This document shows, piece after piece, positions 1 through 17,754 of a stretch of DNA of 64,000 bases. Source of the DNA: Talpa occidentalis (Eukaryota; Chordata; Mammalia; Eulipotyphla; Talpidae); NCBI RefSeq assembly GCF_014898055.3, contig NW_026555331.1:101640684-101704683 (forward strand), read 5' to 3'. How positions within the stretch are numbered: the first letter of the stretch is position 1; each line of letters opens with the position of its first letter. A program made the translations under genes and the position numbers. The notes under the pieces were generated by a model. The model ran no database searches. It was not told the DNA's origin and saw nothing but the letters and a program-made list of their open reading frames with translations.

Positions 1-320
1 CAGTCTCCGAAATACTCATTTACTTTACCTATCAGTTGATCAGTATCCAAAATATGACTTCACTGTTGCTTAGCCTGTGGGAAAACAGATATCTTTTAGA
101 TTGTTAGTGGAAGTTTATCCCTTGCGTAGATAAAACAATTTGGCAACTCTGTATAAGAGTTATACATTTGTACATTTTTCTGAAATATATACTCATTCTT
201 TGTCCATTTTTAAGCTAGGTTATCTTTCTTTTTATCATTAAGTTATAGGAGTTTTTATATATTCTAGATATGATTCCTTTATCAACTGTATTTCCTCCCA
301 TTATGTGTGTTTTCTTGTCA
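1..320. mobile_element. L1 remnants (small inverted pieces)
   Basis: About 60-180 resembles sense-strand L1M 3' sequence (GTGGGAAAACAG, CAATTTGGCAACTCTGTATA). About 185-315 resembles antisense L1 ORF2 sequence (TTGTCCATTTTTAAGC, GGAGTTTTTATATATTCTAG). The pieces are short and diverged; the call rests on remembered consensus. Confidence 0.5.
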
Positions 321-369
321 ATTTTTGTAAAAAACAAGACAAAACACCCATTATCATTGATTCCCCCCG

Positions 370-2256
370 CCCCCCATACTTCACACTCTTCCTATCTGAC
401 AACCTCAGTTCTGTTGTTGATATCCACTCTATTATTTTGTTTTTTGTCCATTCCTCTTGATTTTTTTATCCTTATATGAACATATAGGTGAAATCATCCA
501 ATATTTGTCTTTCTCCTTCTGGCTTATTTTACTTCACATAATTTCTACAAGTTTCTTTTGCCTGTAAATGGCAAAATTTCATCTTTTGTTAAAATAAGTA
601 ACTAGTATTCCATTGTGTATACACATCACATTTTAAAACAACTCAATTACTTACCAGTGGCCACTTGGGTTGTTTCCATATCTTAGCTACTGTAAATAAT
701 TCTGCCACAAATATTGTGTTGCATGTAACTCCCAGAGTTAATGAATTCATTTTCTCCAACTAGAGACCCAGAAATGGGGTTGTTGGATCAAATGGTGGTT
801 TAAGTTTTATTATTATTATTATTTTTTTAAGATTTATTTATTTATTTATACAAGCACTGGGTACAGTCAGAAGCGTGGGAGGATGAGAGAATTCACCAGA
901 GCCAAAGTGGGGAGCAGAACAGGCAGATCGACGAAATACACTGCTGAGGGGAGCAGCTGGTGGCAGGAGAGGTCTGTGTGCCACGTGGGACCCTCGCCTG
1001 GTGGCCGGGGATCGAACTGGCACTGCAGAGGCTGTGGGCAACCTCACAACCCAGTGCTCAACCACTGTGCCACTGGGGAGGCTCTAAGTTTTATTATTTT
1101 AAGGAAGCTCCATACTGTTTTCCAAAATTGTTGCACCAATTACTTTGCCCTCCCCCCAACAGTGTATGAGGTTTACTTTATCTACACACCCTTGTCAATA
1201 CTCACTAGTCAATACTCACTGTTACTAGTCTTTTTGATCTAAGCCATTCTCACAGATGTGAGAATTATGGTTTACATTTTTATTTCCCTAATAGTGAGTG
1301 ATAATGAATATTTGTTCATGTGGCTATTAGGCATCTGTATGTCCTCTTTGAAGAATTGTCTGTTCAGATCTTCTGCCCTTTTTTTTTTTTAAATTGGGTT
1401 GTTGGTTTTTTTTGTCATTGAGTTGCTTGAGTTTTTCACCTTGGATATTAATCCCTTATTTGCACATATATGATGTGCAAATATATTTACCCTATCGGTA
1501 GGTTATCTTTTCATTCTGCTGCTATTTTCTTTCACCATGCAGAAGTTTCTTGATTTGATGTAGTCCAAGTTGTTTATTTTTGTTTCCATTTTCCTTGCTG
1601 TTGGAATCAAGCCCCCAAAGTTATCTTTAAGACTGATGTCATGGAATATATTATCTATGTTTTCTTCCATATATTTTGTGATTTCAGGTCTTATATTAGG
1701 GTCTTTTGTTCGTTTGAGATTTATTTGTGTGTATGAAGTTAAAGAGTGATCCAGTTGCAGTATTTTGCCTGTAGTTGTCCAGTTTTCCCAGCATTGTTGT
1801 TGAGGAACTTCTTCTTTCTCCATTATGTTCATGTCTCCTTTATCATAGATTATTCTGGATTTATGTCTATTTTAATTCCAATGTCAAATTGTTTCTATGA
1901 CTGTGAATTTTAAATACAGTTTGAAGTAGGGTAATACAATGCCTCCATTTTTCCCCTTTTTTCTTAAGATTACATTAGCTATTTGGGGGTTCTGTGGTTC
2001 CTGACACACTTCAGTAATTTTATTCTATTTTACTTAAAAATATCATTGTAAGCTTGATAGGGATTGCATTGTATCTGTATATTGCTTTTGGTAAGATGAG
2101 CAATTTGTCTGTATTAGTTCTCCCCATCACAAATACAGGATGTCTTTTCATCTTCTTATGCCTTTATTATATCTTTTAAGAAAAACAATAGTTTAACTTC
2201 CTTTGTTAAATTTATTCCTAGGTATTTAGTTTTTACTATTTTAATTATAAAATGTC
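370..2256 (-). mobile_element. L1 3' portion, 5' truncated, split by a SINE
   Basis: Reads as antisense L1. The 3' UTR is at the low-coordinate end (CCCCCATACTTC). The ORF2 C-terminal part follows: on the - strand at 1503-1832 the frame gives CWENW, a basic/acidic stretch with EENID and NFGGLIPTARK, matching the known order of the ORF2 C-terminus. Landmarks in antisense form include GTTGTTTCCATATCTTAGCTA and TTCCATTGTGTATACACATC. The frame is broken by stops, so it is dead. A SINE interrupts it at 815-1084. The truncated 5' end abuts a U2-like fragment. Confidence 0.85.
815..1084 (-). mobile_element. tRNA-derived SINE, copy 1 (subfamily A)
   Basis: Full-length - strand copy: T-rich tail complement, GCACTGGGTACAGTCAGAAG, B-box complement near 1009, and 5' end complement GCCACTGGGGAGGC at the high-coordinate end. 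A 14-bp TSD TAAGTTTTATTATT flanks it at 801-814 and 1085-1098. It is inserted in the L1. Confidence 0.93.
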
Positions 2257-2290
2257 ATCACTTTTCAACCTTTTGGCTAAGATCAAGTGT
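2257..2290 (+). pseudogene. U2 snRNA 5'-end fragment
   Basis: The 34 bases align to the first 34 nt of U2 snRNA as I know it; 30 match and the four differences are all transitions (G to A, C to T). It contains CCTTTTGGCTAAGATC, which is highly characteristic of U2. The match stops at GTGT and the rest of U2 is absent, so it is a truncated retrocopy relic without function. It lies between the 5' truncation of the - strand L1 and SINE copy 2. Confidence 0.75.
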
Positions 2291-2303
2291 TTAAAATGTT
2301 TTC

Positions 2304-2579
2304 GGGGACTCCCTTATGGTACAAGGGGTTCAGCACTGCACTATGAAGCAATCTGCAGCCTCTGCAGCACAAGTTTGATCCCTGGCCCGGCAGGTTAGAA
2401 ACCCACATGGCAAGGAAGACCTTTCCTGTGTCACCCGCTGCTCCCCTCAGCAGTGTATTTCAGTCAATCTGCCTGTTCTGTTCCTCATGCTGTCTCTGGT
2501 GAATCCTTTCACCTTCCCCCCTCCCCGATCTCTGGCCTGTGCCCCAGCTCTTGTATGCATAAATAAATAAATCTTAAAA
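2304..2579 (+). mobile_element. tRNA-derived SINE, copy 2 (subfamily B)
   Basis: Plus-strand, diverged copy with CTCCCTTATGG start, TTTGATCCC B-box remnant, CAGCAGTGTATTTC body, and the subfamily B 3' end (TCTGGCCTGTGCCCCAGCTC then AAATAAATAAATCTT). An 11-bp TSD AAAATGTTTTC lies at 2293-2303 and 2580-2590. Confidence 0.92.
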
Positions 2580-2739
2580 AAAATGTTTTCACATGTCTGT
2601 TTGGAACTCTTTGAGCATCTTGGATTTGTATGTCTGTTTCCTTCCCCAAGTTAGGGAAATTCTTGACTATTATTACTTAAATAAAGGGTTCCATCCCCTT
2701 TCCCTACTATTTACAATTTTGTTGATTTTAGTATAATTT

Positions 2740-2960
2740 TAATAGCAAAAGATTGGAAACAACCAGATTGTCTATCAAGAGAGGACCAATAAAATACATT
2801 ACTTACCTACAGTGGGATAGGTAAAGGAGAGTAAAGTGACCAAGAGAAAATACCTGAGATTACTTCAAAAATTAAATGTAGATTATTGGATTATCAACTT
2901 TTATCTTTCTTAAAAGATACATATTGTCCAACTTCAGTGTAATGGATGCATGTTTTCTAT
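2740..2960 (+). mobile_element. L1M-type 3' fragment
   Basis: AAAAGATTGGAAACAACCAGA followed by ATCAAGAGAGGACCAATAAA and ACAGTGGGATA follows the typical order of old sense-strand L1M 3' sequence. Diverged; ends approximate. Confidence 0.6.
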
Positions 2961-4179
2961 TTTGCTATAAAATATAAACTTTGTGTCCCCTTGGTTCTCT
3001 AACATCAAAACTAAATGTGTTGGTGTTGCTTCTCCATCTGGTTTTCTTCCATTTTCACCCAGAAAGTTCCCATTTTAAGAGAATGCTTCTTAGCTAATTC
3101 TTTACGGCTTTCTGTGGTTGCAAGGTGTTATGGAAAAGTAGTCAATGTTTTATTACTCCTCAGTCAACTTATAGAGTGGTGATTCGTCAAAATTCTTTTG
3201 AGGCAAATACCTATGAGAAATTGAGAAGCAATTAATGGAACAGTGTTGAGAAAGATGAGAATTTTCAGAGCCCAAGGCCAGTGGATACATTTGGAACTGG
3301 GAGAAAGGAGATAAGGCTATAAGGATACATGTAGGGCATATGGCTATTTTCTTCTCTCCAAATGTTGAATCCTGAGAGTAAACTCTTATTTGGGGGTACC
3401 AGTGACATTATCTTATGCTGAATTAATCAAACATCCACAGTGTCCCCCTCTTAGGAATGGTGCTAGAATGAATTTCTCCCAAGTACTACCGCGCCTTCTA
3501 TGTAGGTTTTAACTGATAGGAATCTGTGATACACTCTAAAATGAAAAGTGGACAGTGTCTTTCTCCTTGTCAAGGAAGGCCTCTAAGTTAAAAGATGTAG
3601 TTTTGCTCTAATTTTACCAAACACTTTCACATAATCCCTGAGAGCCCTGATATTTGTGTCCTGGCACATGTTTGTGTGATATGGAAAAAGAAGCAGTCAC
3701 ACACACACATGTACACAATTGCTTGCTGAACAGTAATATTTAATATTTAATGCAAACAGCACGTCATTTGAACATCAAAATAAAGTGTAACCTAACCCTT
3801 TAATTTTCTAAGGAGTCATTTTATTTTAACAATATTCCATTGGGGGAGCTTAGTTCACAACATAGACTCTTGATCCTGTAAAAATAGTTTCTGTATTCAT
3901 TCAACAGGTTTAACAGGATGTGCAAATTAATGATTTTTTAAACTTGTCTTATTTCAATCAGAACCTTCACTTTTAATCAACATTAATTGAACATATTTGG
4001 GGCCCAAACAAGGATTAGCAGATAAAGGAGAGATTGCTGTTTATTTAACTGGTCTCTTTGGACAGAAATATTTCCCTTAATTGCTCTTATGGGGAGGGGT
4101 CTCAAAATCAGAAACATGGCTCTTTTCCAGCAACCCCAGAAAATGGGTTTACCATACCCTGTTTTGAGAGTGTTTTCTG
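2961..4179. other. NPY 5' flank, nothing assigned
   Basis: AT-rich sequence without a recognisable gene or repeat family. A short (CA)n lies near 3697-3708. Upstream regulatory elements could be here, but nothing visible supports a specific one. Confidence 0.5.
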
Positions 4180-4779
4180 TCACCGCACTCAGGTTCTACT
4201 CAGCCGAGCACCCCGAAATTGGGGGAGGCTCCCCGAATTTCGGGAGTAGGGGAGGAGAAAGTGGCAAATTGGGGAAAGAGGTCGCAGCCTGCGAAGCCCA
4301 TTTTCAGACCTGAGAAGACTCCAGTTGCAGGAGGGGGAAGGGGCCTTTGCGGCGGACCCGCCAGCTGGAAATTTCCTGCAGCCCCTTGGGAACTGCTTCA
4401 AACACAGGGAAATCTGCCCACCAAGTTGCCTCTCCCAAAAGCGCTCCGTTGAGCCCTGCTGCCACGCACGTCCCGCAGGTGTTCAAGTAGAGGATTCAGG
4501 TACCCCCTCACCCTGACACCCAACAGGATGGTGCTACCGGTGATTGGCGACAAAGAAGGTCTGGGCTGCTCTTACTCTGGCTGCACTAGACGGGGCGTAA
4601 AGAAAAGGGGAGTTCGGGCGCCGCGCGAGGGCAGGGACTTGTGCTTTGGCATTGTTCAGAGGCCCCAGAGCGCCCTTTTCACTCGAAAGGTGCCAGATCC
4701 CTCTTCGCTAGGCAGGGCCTGGGGCGGAAGAGTTGGGGTGTGGGTGGTTCCCGGAGGTGACACTGGTGAGGCTTCGGGA

Positions 4780-4926
4780 CCAGCCCACTCCCTCCCTCTC
4801 CCCCCGCCTCCCGTCAGGCGGGGGCGGCTAGTGACGGGGTGGGAGCCACCGAAGCAAGATTGCCCGAGGCCCCTCCTGCCTCGGCTGGGAAGCGCCATAA
4901 AAGCCCTGTGCGACCCGCTCTCTCCA
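4780..4926 (+). promoter_or_regulatory. NPY: NPY core and proximal promoter
   Basis: A TATA-like CATAAAAG sits at 4896-4903. Upstream are a GC box (GGCGGGGGCGG, 4817-4827) suited to Sp1/KLF factors and a pyrimidine-rich CT block (about 4787-4812). The NPY promoter of other mammals is known to have a TATA-like box with Sp1/CT-box elements, so order and spacing fit. Factor binding is inferred from motifs only. Confidence 0.8.
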
Positions 4927-5016
4927 CCCCATCCGCCAGCTCTCACCACTAGGAGAGGCGCGCCCGACAGCAGAGCACTCGCCCGCGCAGCTACGACAGC
5001 CCGGTCGCCAGCCACA
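4926..5016 (+). other. NPY: NPY exon 1 (5' UTR)
   Basis: Non-coding first exon ending GCCAGCCACA before the donor GTGAGT at 5017. It follows the TATA-like box by about 25-30 bases and starts near ACCCCATCCG, which resembles the 5' UTR of mammalian NPY mRNAs as I know them. The donor is a strong consensus. The 5' boundary is approximate. The upstream ORF that crosses this area is a by-product of GC-rich sequence. Confidence 0.8.
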
Positions 5017-5947
5017 GTGAGTGCCCTGACCATCTCGGCATGGGGTGGGAGCAAAGGGGGGGTTTACCAGGGAACTTGCCCGGGGATGGATCTTATCCTC
5101 TGCAGAGTCCTGGTCCCCAGGAGCGTCGCGCCCCGCTCCCCAAGCTTGCATGCCACCGTCTACTCTTTCTGGACCTCGACGCGCGCTAGCCCCTCTTGGC
5201 AGATGTTTTGCACCTTTTATCTGGTCCCGTCTGCTCGTCCAGCCGTTCTCTTTCCGAAGCTCCCGACTGGGCGGTCTCTCTAGGTTAGCTTCTGTCGGGT
5301 GTGAAGGGAGAACGCAACTCCCGCCCTAGCGCAGCTGGCAGTCTCCTGGCGGTCGCCTCCTGGAGGGGTGCCTTCAGGCGGCGTCCCCTGAATGGGGAAT
5401 CCCCAGAACTTGGAAGCCCCCTGCCTAGCCACCTTTCTGGGTTTTTGGGATCCGAACTAAAACTCTTTGACCTGGTGGACAATTCTCTTCCCTCTCCCTC
5501 AAATTGCCATCCCGAAGTAATCTCAGCCATCACAGCCGCGCTCCCGCAGCTCGGCAGACCATCAGCAACAGAAGAACTTTTCTCTTCTGACAGGGGTTTG
5601 GGGAAATCGGTAGAAAGGAGGTAATTCCTCAGCCCGGTGGGATGAACTTCTAGTTCTGTTTTATAATGTGTTTAAACTGGCGCCGGGACCCCGCGCTCTC
5701 TGAGAGCAACTCTGACTCTAAGACTTGGGTTGAAGTTGCCCGGAGTTTCCTGGCAGAACAGAGGGGTTCGGCCAGCGCAGAGGATGCCCTTAGCAGGCTG
5801 GGGGGTTCTTGCTAAGCTCCGCTTCCTCCCGCAGGACTGAGTCTTGGGCGGTACGAGGGAGGAGCCGGGAAGACAGAGACAGCAGGTGCGGGACCTTTGT
5901 TCTCTGACTCCCCAAACCCCGCTGCGCTGCATCTTTCCTGTTTGCAG
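5017..5947 (+). other. NPY: NPY intron 1
   Basis: GC-rich 931-bp intron with GTGAGT donor and TTTGCAG acceptor. It contains no repeat I recognise and continues the CpG island, so it may share regulatory function with the promoter (inference). Confidence 0.85.
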
Positions 5948-11982
<6,035 letters not shown>

Positions 11983-12007
<25 letters not shown>

Positions 12008-12178
12008 TGGGAAATGAAACTTGCTCTCCTGTCTTTGCCTATTTTTCCACCCGTATTTCATCCATTAAAACTAAAATCTGCCTGTCCTCCCAATGCATGC
12101 AGCCACTCTGCTCAACCATGCAGTTTCCCTGTGTCATTGCATCTATGTGTGTTTAAATAAAGTACCATGCATTCAAAG
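11983..12178 (+). other. NPY: NPY exon 4 (last 8 codons, stop and 3' UTR)
   Basis: Acceptor TTTGACAG ends at 11982. The exon completes the split Arg codon, encodes LEDPSMW and stops at TGA 12005-12007. The 3' UTR is about 170 nt, with AATAAA at 12156-12161 and likely cleavage 15-20 nt downstream. The human orthologue as I recall it ends LEDPAMW, so Ser here is the one visible CPON difference in this exon. Confidence 0.93.
12156..12161 (+). terminator. NPY: NPY polyadenylation signal AATAAA
   Basis: Canonical hexamer about 150 nt after the stop codon. A GT-containing stretch (AAAGGTGTATGTT) lies about 15 nt downstream, where a downstream element is expected. No other canonical hexamer lies between the stop codon and this site. 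Confidence 0.85.
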
Positions 12179-13944
12179 GTGTATGTTCCTTAATGAAAAA
12201 TCTATTGTTGCAATTGTGAGAACAATTTTAATTTATTCCATTAAATCACAATCTTCCTCAATTAGCAAATTCAAGGTTTCTTCTACCAATATTAAAGCAG
12301 TGACTGCAGAAGAAGATAAAGAGATACAATGACTTATAATGTGTGTGTGTGCGCGTGTGTATGTGTTTAACAATTAAAGCACAGTTAAGTTCTCACTTAA
12401 CGTCATTGATAAATTCTTGGAAACTGACTTAAAGCTAGATGACTAATAAGAAAGCATGTCCATAATAAAGTTATTATGCTCAATGACTTGTTTTAAAGTC
12501 AAAAGGGATTTCTCTTTTCTCATCAATGTTATAAGGAGAGGACATTGAACAAAAAGTTGTACTTTGAGAACTTGTCATATTTGGAAACTTTGAATAGGAG
12601 AAAACTAATTTTGAAAATGTTGCCAAACTTTGCCCCATTCACAGGGAATCCTTGATATCTTTATTAGCCTATTCTGTTAGCAGAAAGTAGTGCTGTCTAA
12701 CAGAATGTTCTACAAAATGTCCTGTGTCTAATACAGTAGCCACTAGTCACGTGTGGTTTTTAAACACTTGAATAAAGATAGTGCAAATAAGGAGCTGAAT
12801 TTTAAATGTTATTGAATTTTAATTTAAATAACCAGATATTTTTACTATCTTATCAGACAACTCTGATACACACGTGAATGCAAACACCCTTAGGTTACTA
12901 CTCATAATTAGATTCAGAAATGGAAATATACTGAGTGCTATGTTTACCTTTTCATACAACATAAGGCATGTTAATTAATTTAGCTAAAAGTTATTAACCC
13001 CCCCATTCACTTACCTATTTACATATGCTTAGTTTAAAATTAATGACATCAGATTCTTATATGTAATTTCTAAATCAAAGAAAGTAGGTATTAGCTCATA
13101 TTTGTGTTTTGAACCTCACGGAAAAATATGTACAAGTACAAAACCCCATATACATCATGACTAGGTAATCTTATAGCATATAATGAAATAGTCTATTATA
13201 AAGAATTCTGTTTCTTCAGCCAGTGATGTTAAATATGCTACAACACATAATTTATGTTAATGAATTTAAGATGAAATTATTCTGTTTCCTAAAATTCTCC
13301 TTATTTTTGTTTATTTTTTGTGCTTTGCACTGAATGCCATTTTGTAAAACATTTTTTTTAATCTTAGAAGGTTGAGTCAGTCACAGTTTATTATCATACA
13401 ATGTCAACATTGTTAACCCAGTATATTTGGAAATTTTCCTCCTTAAAATTAGCATTATGCAAAGACAATTGGCTCAAAGATCCACTTGGCACCACAGATA
13501 TGCTGAATATTCATCACCATATCCAGAACTCTAGGTGGTATAGAGCAGAATAAGTAGGAATAATGTACAGAAACCACTCAAATATAATCCAGGACTTTAA
13601 TTTTAAACAAAGTTTAAATCTCTTACCTAACTAAACCTAAATACCTGAAAGGCTAAACATTAACAAGTTTACATTTTACTTAATAATCTAAGTCTTCTTC
13701 ACCTCATCTTATTAGAAAAGAAATGAGCCTTCACACCATGTGAGTTCTGTGGTCCTGACTCAGTGGCTTCAAATTCAGTAAACTTCTGCATTATCACTCA
13801 AGAACTGGGGATAAGAAGTCCTGCCCAACTTTCATATAAGTCTACACAGGATCAAAATCCAAGTTAAGAGAAGGGTAAAAGTAAGTAATAGGAAGTGAAT
13901 AGGAATAAAGTTTTTGATGATTTCTTTGTTGGATTATTAATTCC
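12179..13944. other. NPY 3' flank, nothing assigned
   Basis: AT-rich. A (GT)n-type run with GCGC interruption lies near 12338-12366. No gene or clear repeat recognised otherwise. Confidence 0.5.
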
Positions 13945-14580
13945 TTAGTATACACAATGTGTCCCTCTAAATCCATATGTCAAAATCTTAATCTCCAATG
14001 TGATGTAGAAAGTGGGGCCATTGGGAGGTGATTGTATCTTGAGGGTAGAGCTCTGATGAGTGATATTAATGCCCTTACATGAGGAACCCCAAAGGGTCCT
14101 TTGCATTATATGAGGAAACAGTGAGTAGTTAATCATCTATGAACCAGGAAGCAGACCCTCAGCAGACACCAAATCTGCTGACACCTTGATCTTGGACTTT
14201 CCAACTGGGAATTTTGACCAATAGATTTCTATCGTTTATAAAGCATTCAGTCTTCATGGAAATTTTTTTTAAAGATTTATTTTTATTTACGCATACAAGA
14301 GGTGGGGAGTAGGCCAGAGGTGGGGGTTTGGGGAAATGAGAGGATTCACCAGAAACAGAGTGGGGGGTGCAGAACAGGCAGATCTACTGAAATACACTGC
14401 TGAGGGGAGCAGAAGGGTGAGGCAGGAGAGGTCTGCTGCACCATGTGGGTTGGCTCCCTGGGCGGTGTTCAAACTCATGCTGCAATGGCTGCCAACAGCT
14501 TCATAGTGCTGAGACTTAACCCCTTGCACTACCGGGGAGGCCCCTCCATGGAAATTTGTTATAGCATACTGGGTGCACTA
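13945..14580 (+). mobile_element. MLT1-type (ERVL-MaLR) LTR, split by a SINE
   Basis: The order of motifs matches an MLT1-like LTR: AAATCCATATGTCAAAATC, GTGGGGCCATTGGGAGGTG, AATGCCCTTACATGAGG, ATGAACCAGGAAGCAGACCC, CACCTTGATCTTGGAC, then after the SINE TTGTTATAGCATACTG. It is a solo LTR relic. SINE copy 3 lies at 14266-14547. An ORF on the - strand here is fortuitous. Confidence 0.75.
14266..14547 (-). mobile_element. tRNA-derived SINE, copy 3 (subfamily B)
   Basis: Minus-strand copy with tail complement TTTAAAGATTTATTTT, subfamily B signature complement (AGTAGGCCAGAGG) and 5' end complement CACTACCGGGGAGGC. An 11-bp TSD CATGGAAATTT lies at 14255-14265 and 14548-14558. It sits in the 3' part of the MLT1-type LTR. 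Confidence 0.92.
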
Positions 14581-15494
14581 AAACATCCCTCATAAACAAG
14601 AATTCAGTTTGAGCGATACAATAATGGTAAATTTGAAAACTGCAAAACTACTTTCCAAGTATTTCGCAAACATTTCCAGTCTGTTGACTCTCCCTGGAGG
14701 TTTAAAGGCACAAATCACCTACCTATCATTGCAAATAATAATTCTCATTAGAGTTGCAGCAAGAACATTTCAATCTTCATTAATGAAATGCCTATGAACA
14801 ACATAATCATTATCAAATAAGTCTATAAACATTAAGCTCTTTAATCTCAGCTTTATTCTACATTCTAACAGGTAATAATTGCATCAGTTTGGGTTTTTTT
14901 TTCCAGATGCAATGATGTTATTTTGATCCTTACAATGCCCGTGGGGCACACTTCCAAACCCACTTACCTGTATAGCCACATGGATAAGAATAGCCATTCT
15001 GCCATATGTAGCAGCAGATGGAAGAGGAAAGTGGCACTCAAGAATGCATGTTACCTTCTGACAGCATCCCTGTGCCCATTACAATGAGGTCTGTGAACCA
15101 CCCAGAATGGCAGCTCCCCTCCCATGCCAAGGGAGATTGAAACAGTGACCAGAGAAAGGGCCAGGATCCTCTATGGGTCAAGGCTAAACTTGGGCCCTTT
15201 AAATTCCTTATGCTACTCTTCCCCATCCTATGGGCAGAGGTATCTCCTCCCTCCCCAGCAAGAAGTGGCACATGGTATTACATGAGCCACGAAAAAGCAT
15301 CGACTCCTGGCTAGGGAAAGTGAAGGAGCAGCACAAACTTCCTGAGTTGCAAGTGCTTGGGCTGAGGTTTGAGGGGTGAACATCGATTGCCAGATGAAGA
15401 ACACGAGCTAGGAAGTTACAGACATAGAGATGTGAAAGAGTAATACATCTTCTGAATTCTTTTAAATTAATCTGGATTCCTATACTTTTAATTT

Positions 15495-15575
15495 GACCAT
15501 GCACTAAGCTTGAACCATTGGGTTACTCTTCTAAAGGGAAAAATCCCCTTTGGGATGAAAGCCATCCTCAGCTCG
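15495..15575 (+). repeat. Dispersed local duplication, copy 1
   Basis: About 80 bp starting GACCATGCACTAAGC, present again in the same orientation at 16585. The copies differ at only a few positions (for example AAGCTTG/AAGCCTG, TCTAAAGG/TCTGAAGG). I do not recognise the sequence as a known repeat family. Confidence 0.85.
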
Positions 15576-16584
15576 TTTTTCCCACATTCTGCCTTTGTTT
15601 TATTTGTTTATTTCTATCTAATCTGATCTGCTCTTTCTACAGTCTTAGCTCCAGGGGAAAACTGGGCCCTTTGACACTAACATTATTCTTCATTCAGTCA
15701 AATCAGGACTGTACTTCTTAGCCAGATATCTCTTAACTATGATCTTACGGACAAACTTTTAAGTTCAGAGAGTAAATGTGGCAGGGTTTGTTCCAATCCC
15801 TAATTCAGGAAGGAGGGAACTAACTCTCTATTTTGCAATTTTTAGCTTCCTTAGTATTTCCAGCCTCCTTCCCCTGCCTAGAAAAGGGTGAGGACAGAGA
15901 AGCAGATATAAAAGGAAGGAAAAATCAGCACCGGTTTGGCACTTCACACCATGGTACAGGACTTCCTCTGGGTGAAGTAAAAATGAACAATGTGCCAGCC
16001 CAAAGCCAGGCTCACTTGCAGAGTCTATGGCCACACTGAAGACAGGGAAGTGAATATTATGACAGTTAATTGTCCCTTCTTTCTTCCTAATATGTGTTAT
16101 GATTTTATGGCTACTTTTTACAAGGTATACACAGAAAATGTTTTTCCTCTTCCATTAAGAATATTGGACTCAGTTATGATGCCATTAGAACTAAACATAT
16201 ACCTTTTTCTATCATCATAAAGGAAAAGAACCTTTAGGATGAGACATTTCAGTAGAATATTCTTTTATTGTGCTTTGTCTGTAGGAAGATTATGAGAGTG
16301 TCATGACTAAGTGATTGTCTTTTCTTCTGCCTATTAGAAAAATTAGCCCAGTGTGAAATCACATAGAATCTTTCTCTTTTTTTCAAATCAGAGTGGAATA
16401 ACTATTAATTGTATGTGTCATCCAGGCTTATTTTTTAATAGGCTAAGCAATAGCTACCAATTTAAAATCATTCTAATGCTACAGGATTGAAACACTTTGC
16501 ATTTATGGGAATGGAGTAATTGTATGTGATGATACCTGCCTGTTACTTGACAGATAGTAAGTGCTCAGTGAGGGCCAGTGCAGT

Positions 16585-16668
16585 GACCATGCACTAAGCC
16601 TGAACCATTGGGTTACTCTTCTGAAGGGAAAAATTCCCTTTGATATGAAAGCCATCCTCAGCTCAGCT
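16585..16668 (+). repeat. Dispersed local duplication, copy 2
   Basis: Second copy, 1090 bp downstream. It sits directly after TAGTAAGTGCTCAGTGAGG, which looks like the end of an old L2/MIR element. The end of the match has GCTCA doubled (GCTCAGCTCG), a small extra difference. Confidence 0.85.
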
Positions 16669-17754
16669 CGTGGTGACAACTGAGAATGACCCCCCAGGAG
16701 CCAGAACAAGAGCAGTATTTGCTGCACAATCTCAAAGGAGTTTGTTTGATCCTTTCAGGAGGCACAGGTGCCATTTATATAGGGCCTTAGCAAAAGTATA
16801 GAAGTTTATTTAACCATTGCTTCTTTAGCTCTCAGAGTTATTGGTTGAATAAACTATACTTCCCCATTATGTCAGAAGTTTGAGTCATCTTGGATTACCA
16901 TTACTATCATAAAAAGCTTTTTTTTTCAACCTCAAATATTGAGGAACCAAGATTCTCAGAAATGTCTTTAGAGTCACTAATAATTTTTCCCTGGCTTTGA
17001 GTTTAATATTACTTTTGGAGTTCTTGCACATTGCTGCCACTCACATTGCTAAATACATTATAATATTAACTCTTATAGTATGTCATATTAGCATATTGAA
17101 CATTTTACTAGTGTACTGACTCTAATTCAGGATCATCTTACAACTCTTTGATTGCCAGCAAGTTATTTTGATATTAAAATTTAGAAAGGATTTGAATCTT
17201 TAAAAACTATTTTATATACAAGACACAGATTCCTTTGATTCCCAGTGTGTTAATTTCAGGATTCTTCATTTTCCCAGAAGTTTTCAACTCAAATTATTCA
17301 GTGTATTTATTTGAAATTTACCTCAACTCATTAATTTGATGACTTCACTGTAGCATTATGAAGCAATCTAACACTAAAATGAAAGCCTTTCAGTAGAATA
17401 TAAAATTCATATTTTACCTTTTATTCTCACACTGAGTAACTCCTTTCTGTTGGAGCATTATCAACTAGAGAGAACAGCATCATTCAAATGATTTTCAATT
17501 AAAGGTTGCCTGGAATAATTTGAATTTTATTTATTATAATAAGTATATCTTTTCTATCACAGCTAATTTTTTTTAAATCATAGTGATCTTTTAAATTAAC
17601 TATTTTGTGAATTTAAATGCAAGAATAAGCAATGTGGGCAGAACTTATTTAATATGGTCATTCTTCCTAACTGAATTATTGACCAAGTTAAAATGGATTC
17701 AACTGATCTCTGATGAGTTTCTGGAGTCCCAAGGATGTTATCAATTCCTAAAAC

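Larger units (their letters stand above)
14581..17750. other. Intergenic stretch, little assigned
   Basis: Apart from the paired duplication at 15495 and 16585, I recognise no gene or clear repeat. The short ORFs on both strands lack any recognisable domain. Confidence 0.45.

Noticed and set aside
4528..5283. 251-codon + strand ORF across the NPY promoter and exon 1
   Set aside because: It lies in a CpG island where stop codons are scarce, overlaps the known non-coding exon 1 and its splice donor, and encodes low-complexity Pro/Arg/Ser-rich sequence without a domain.
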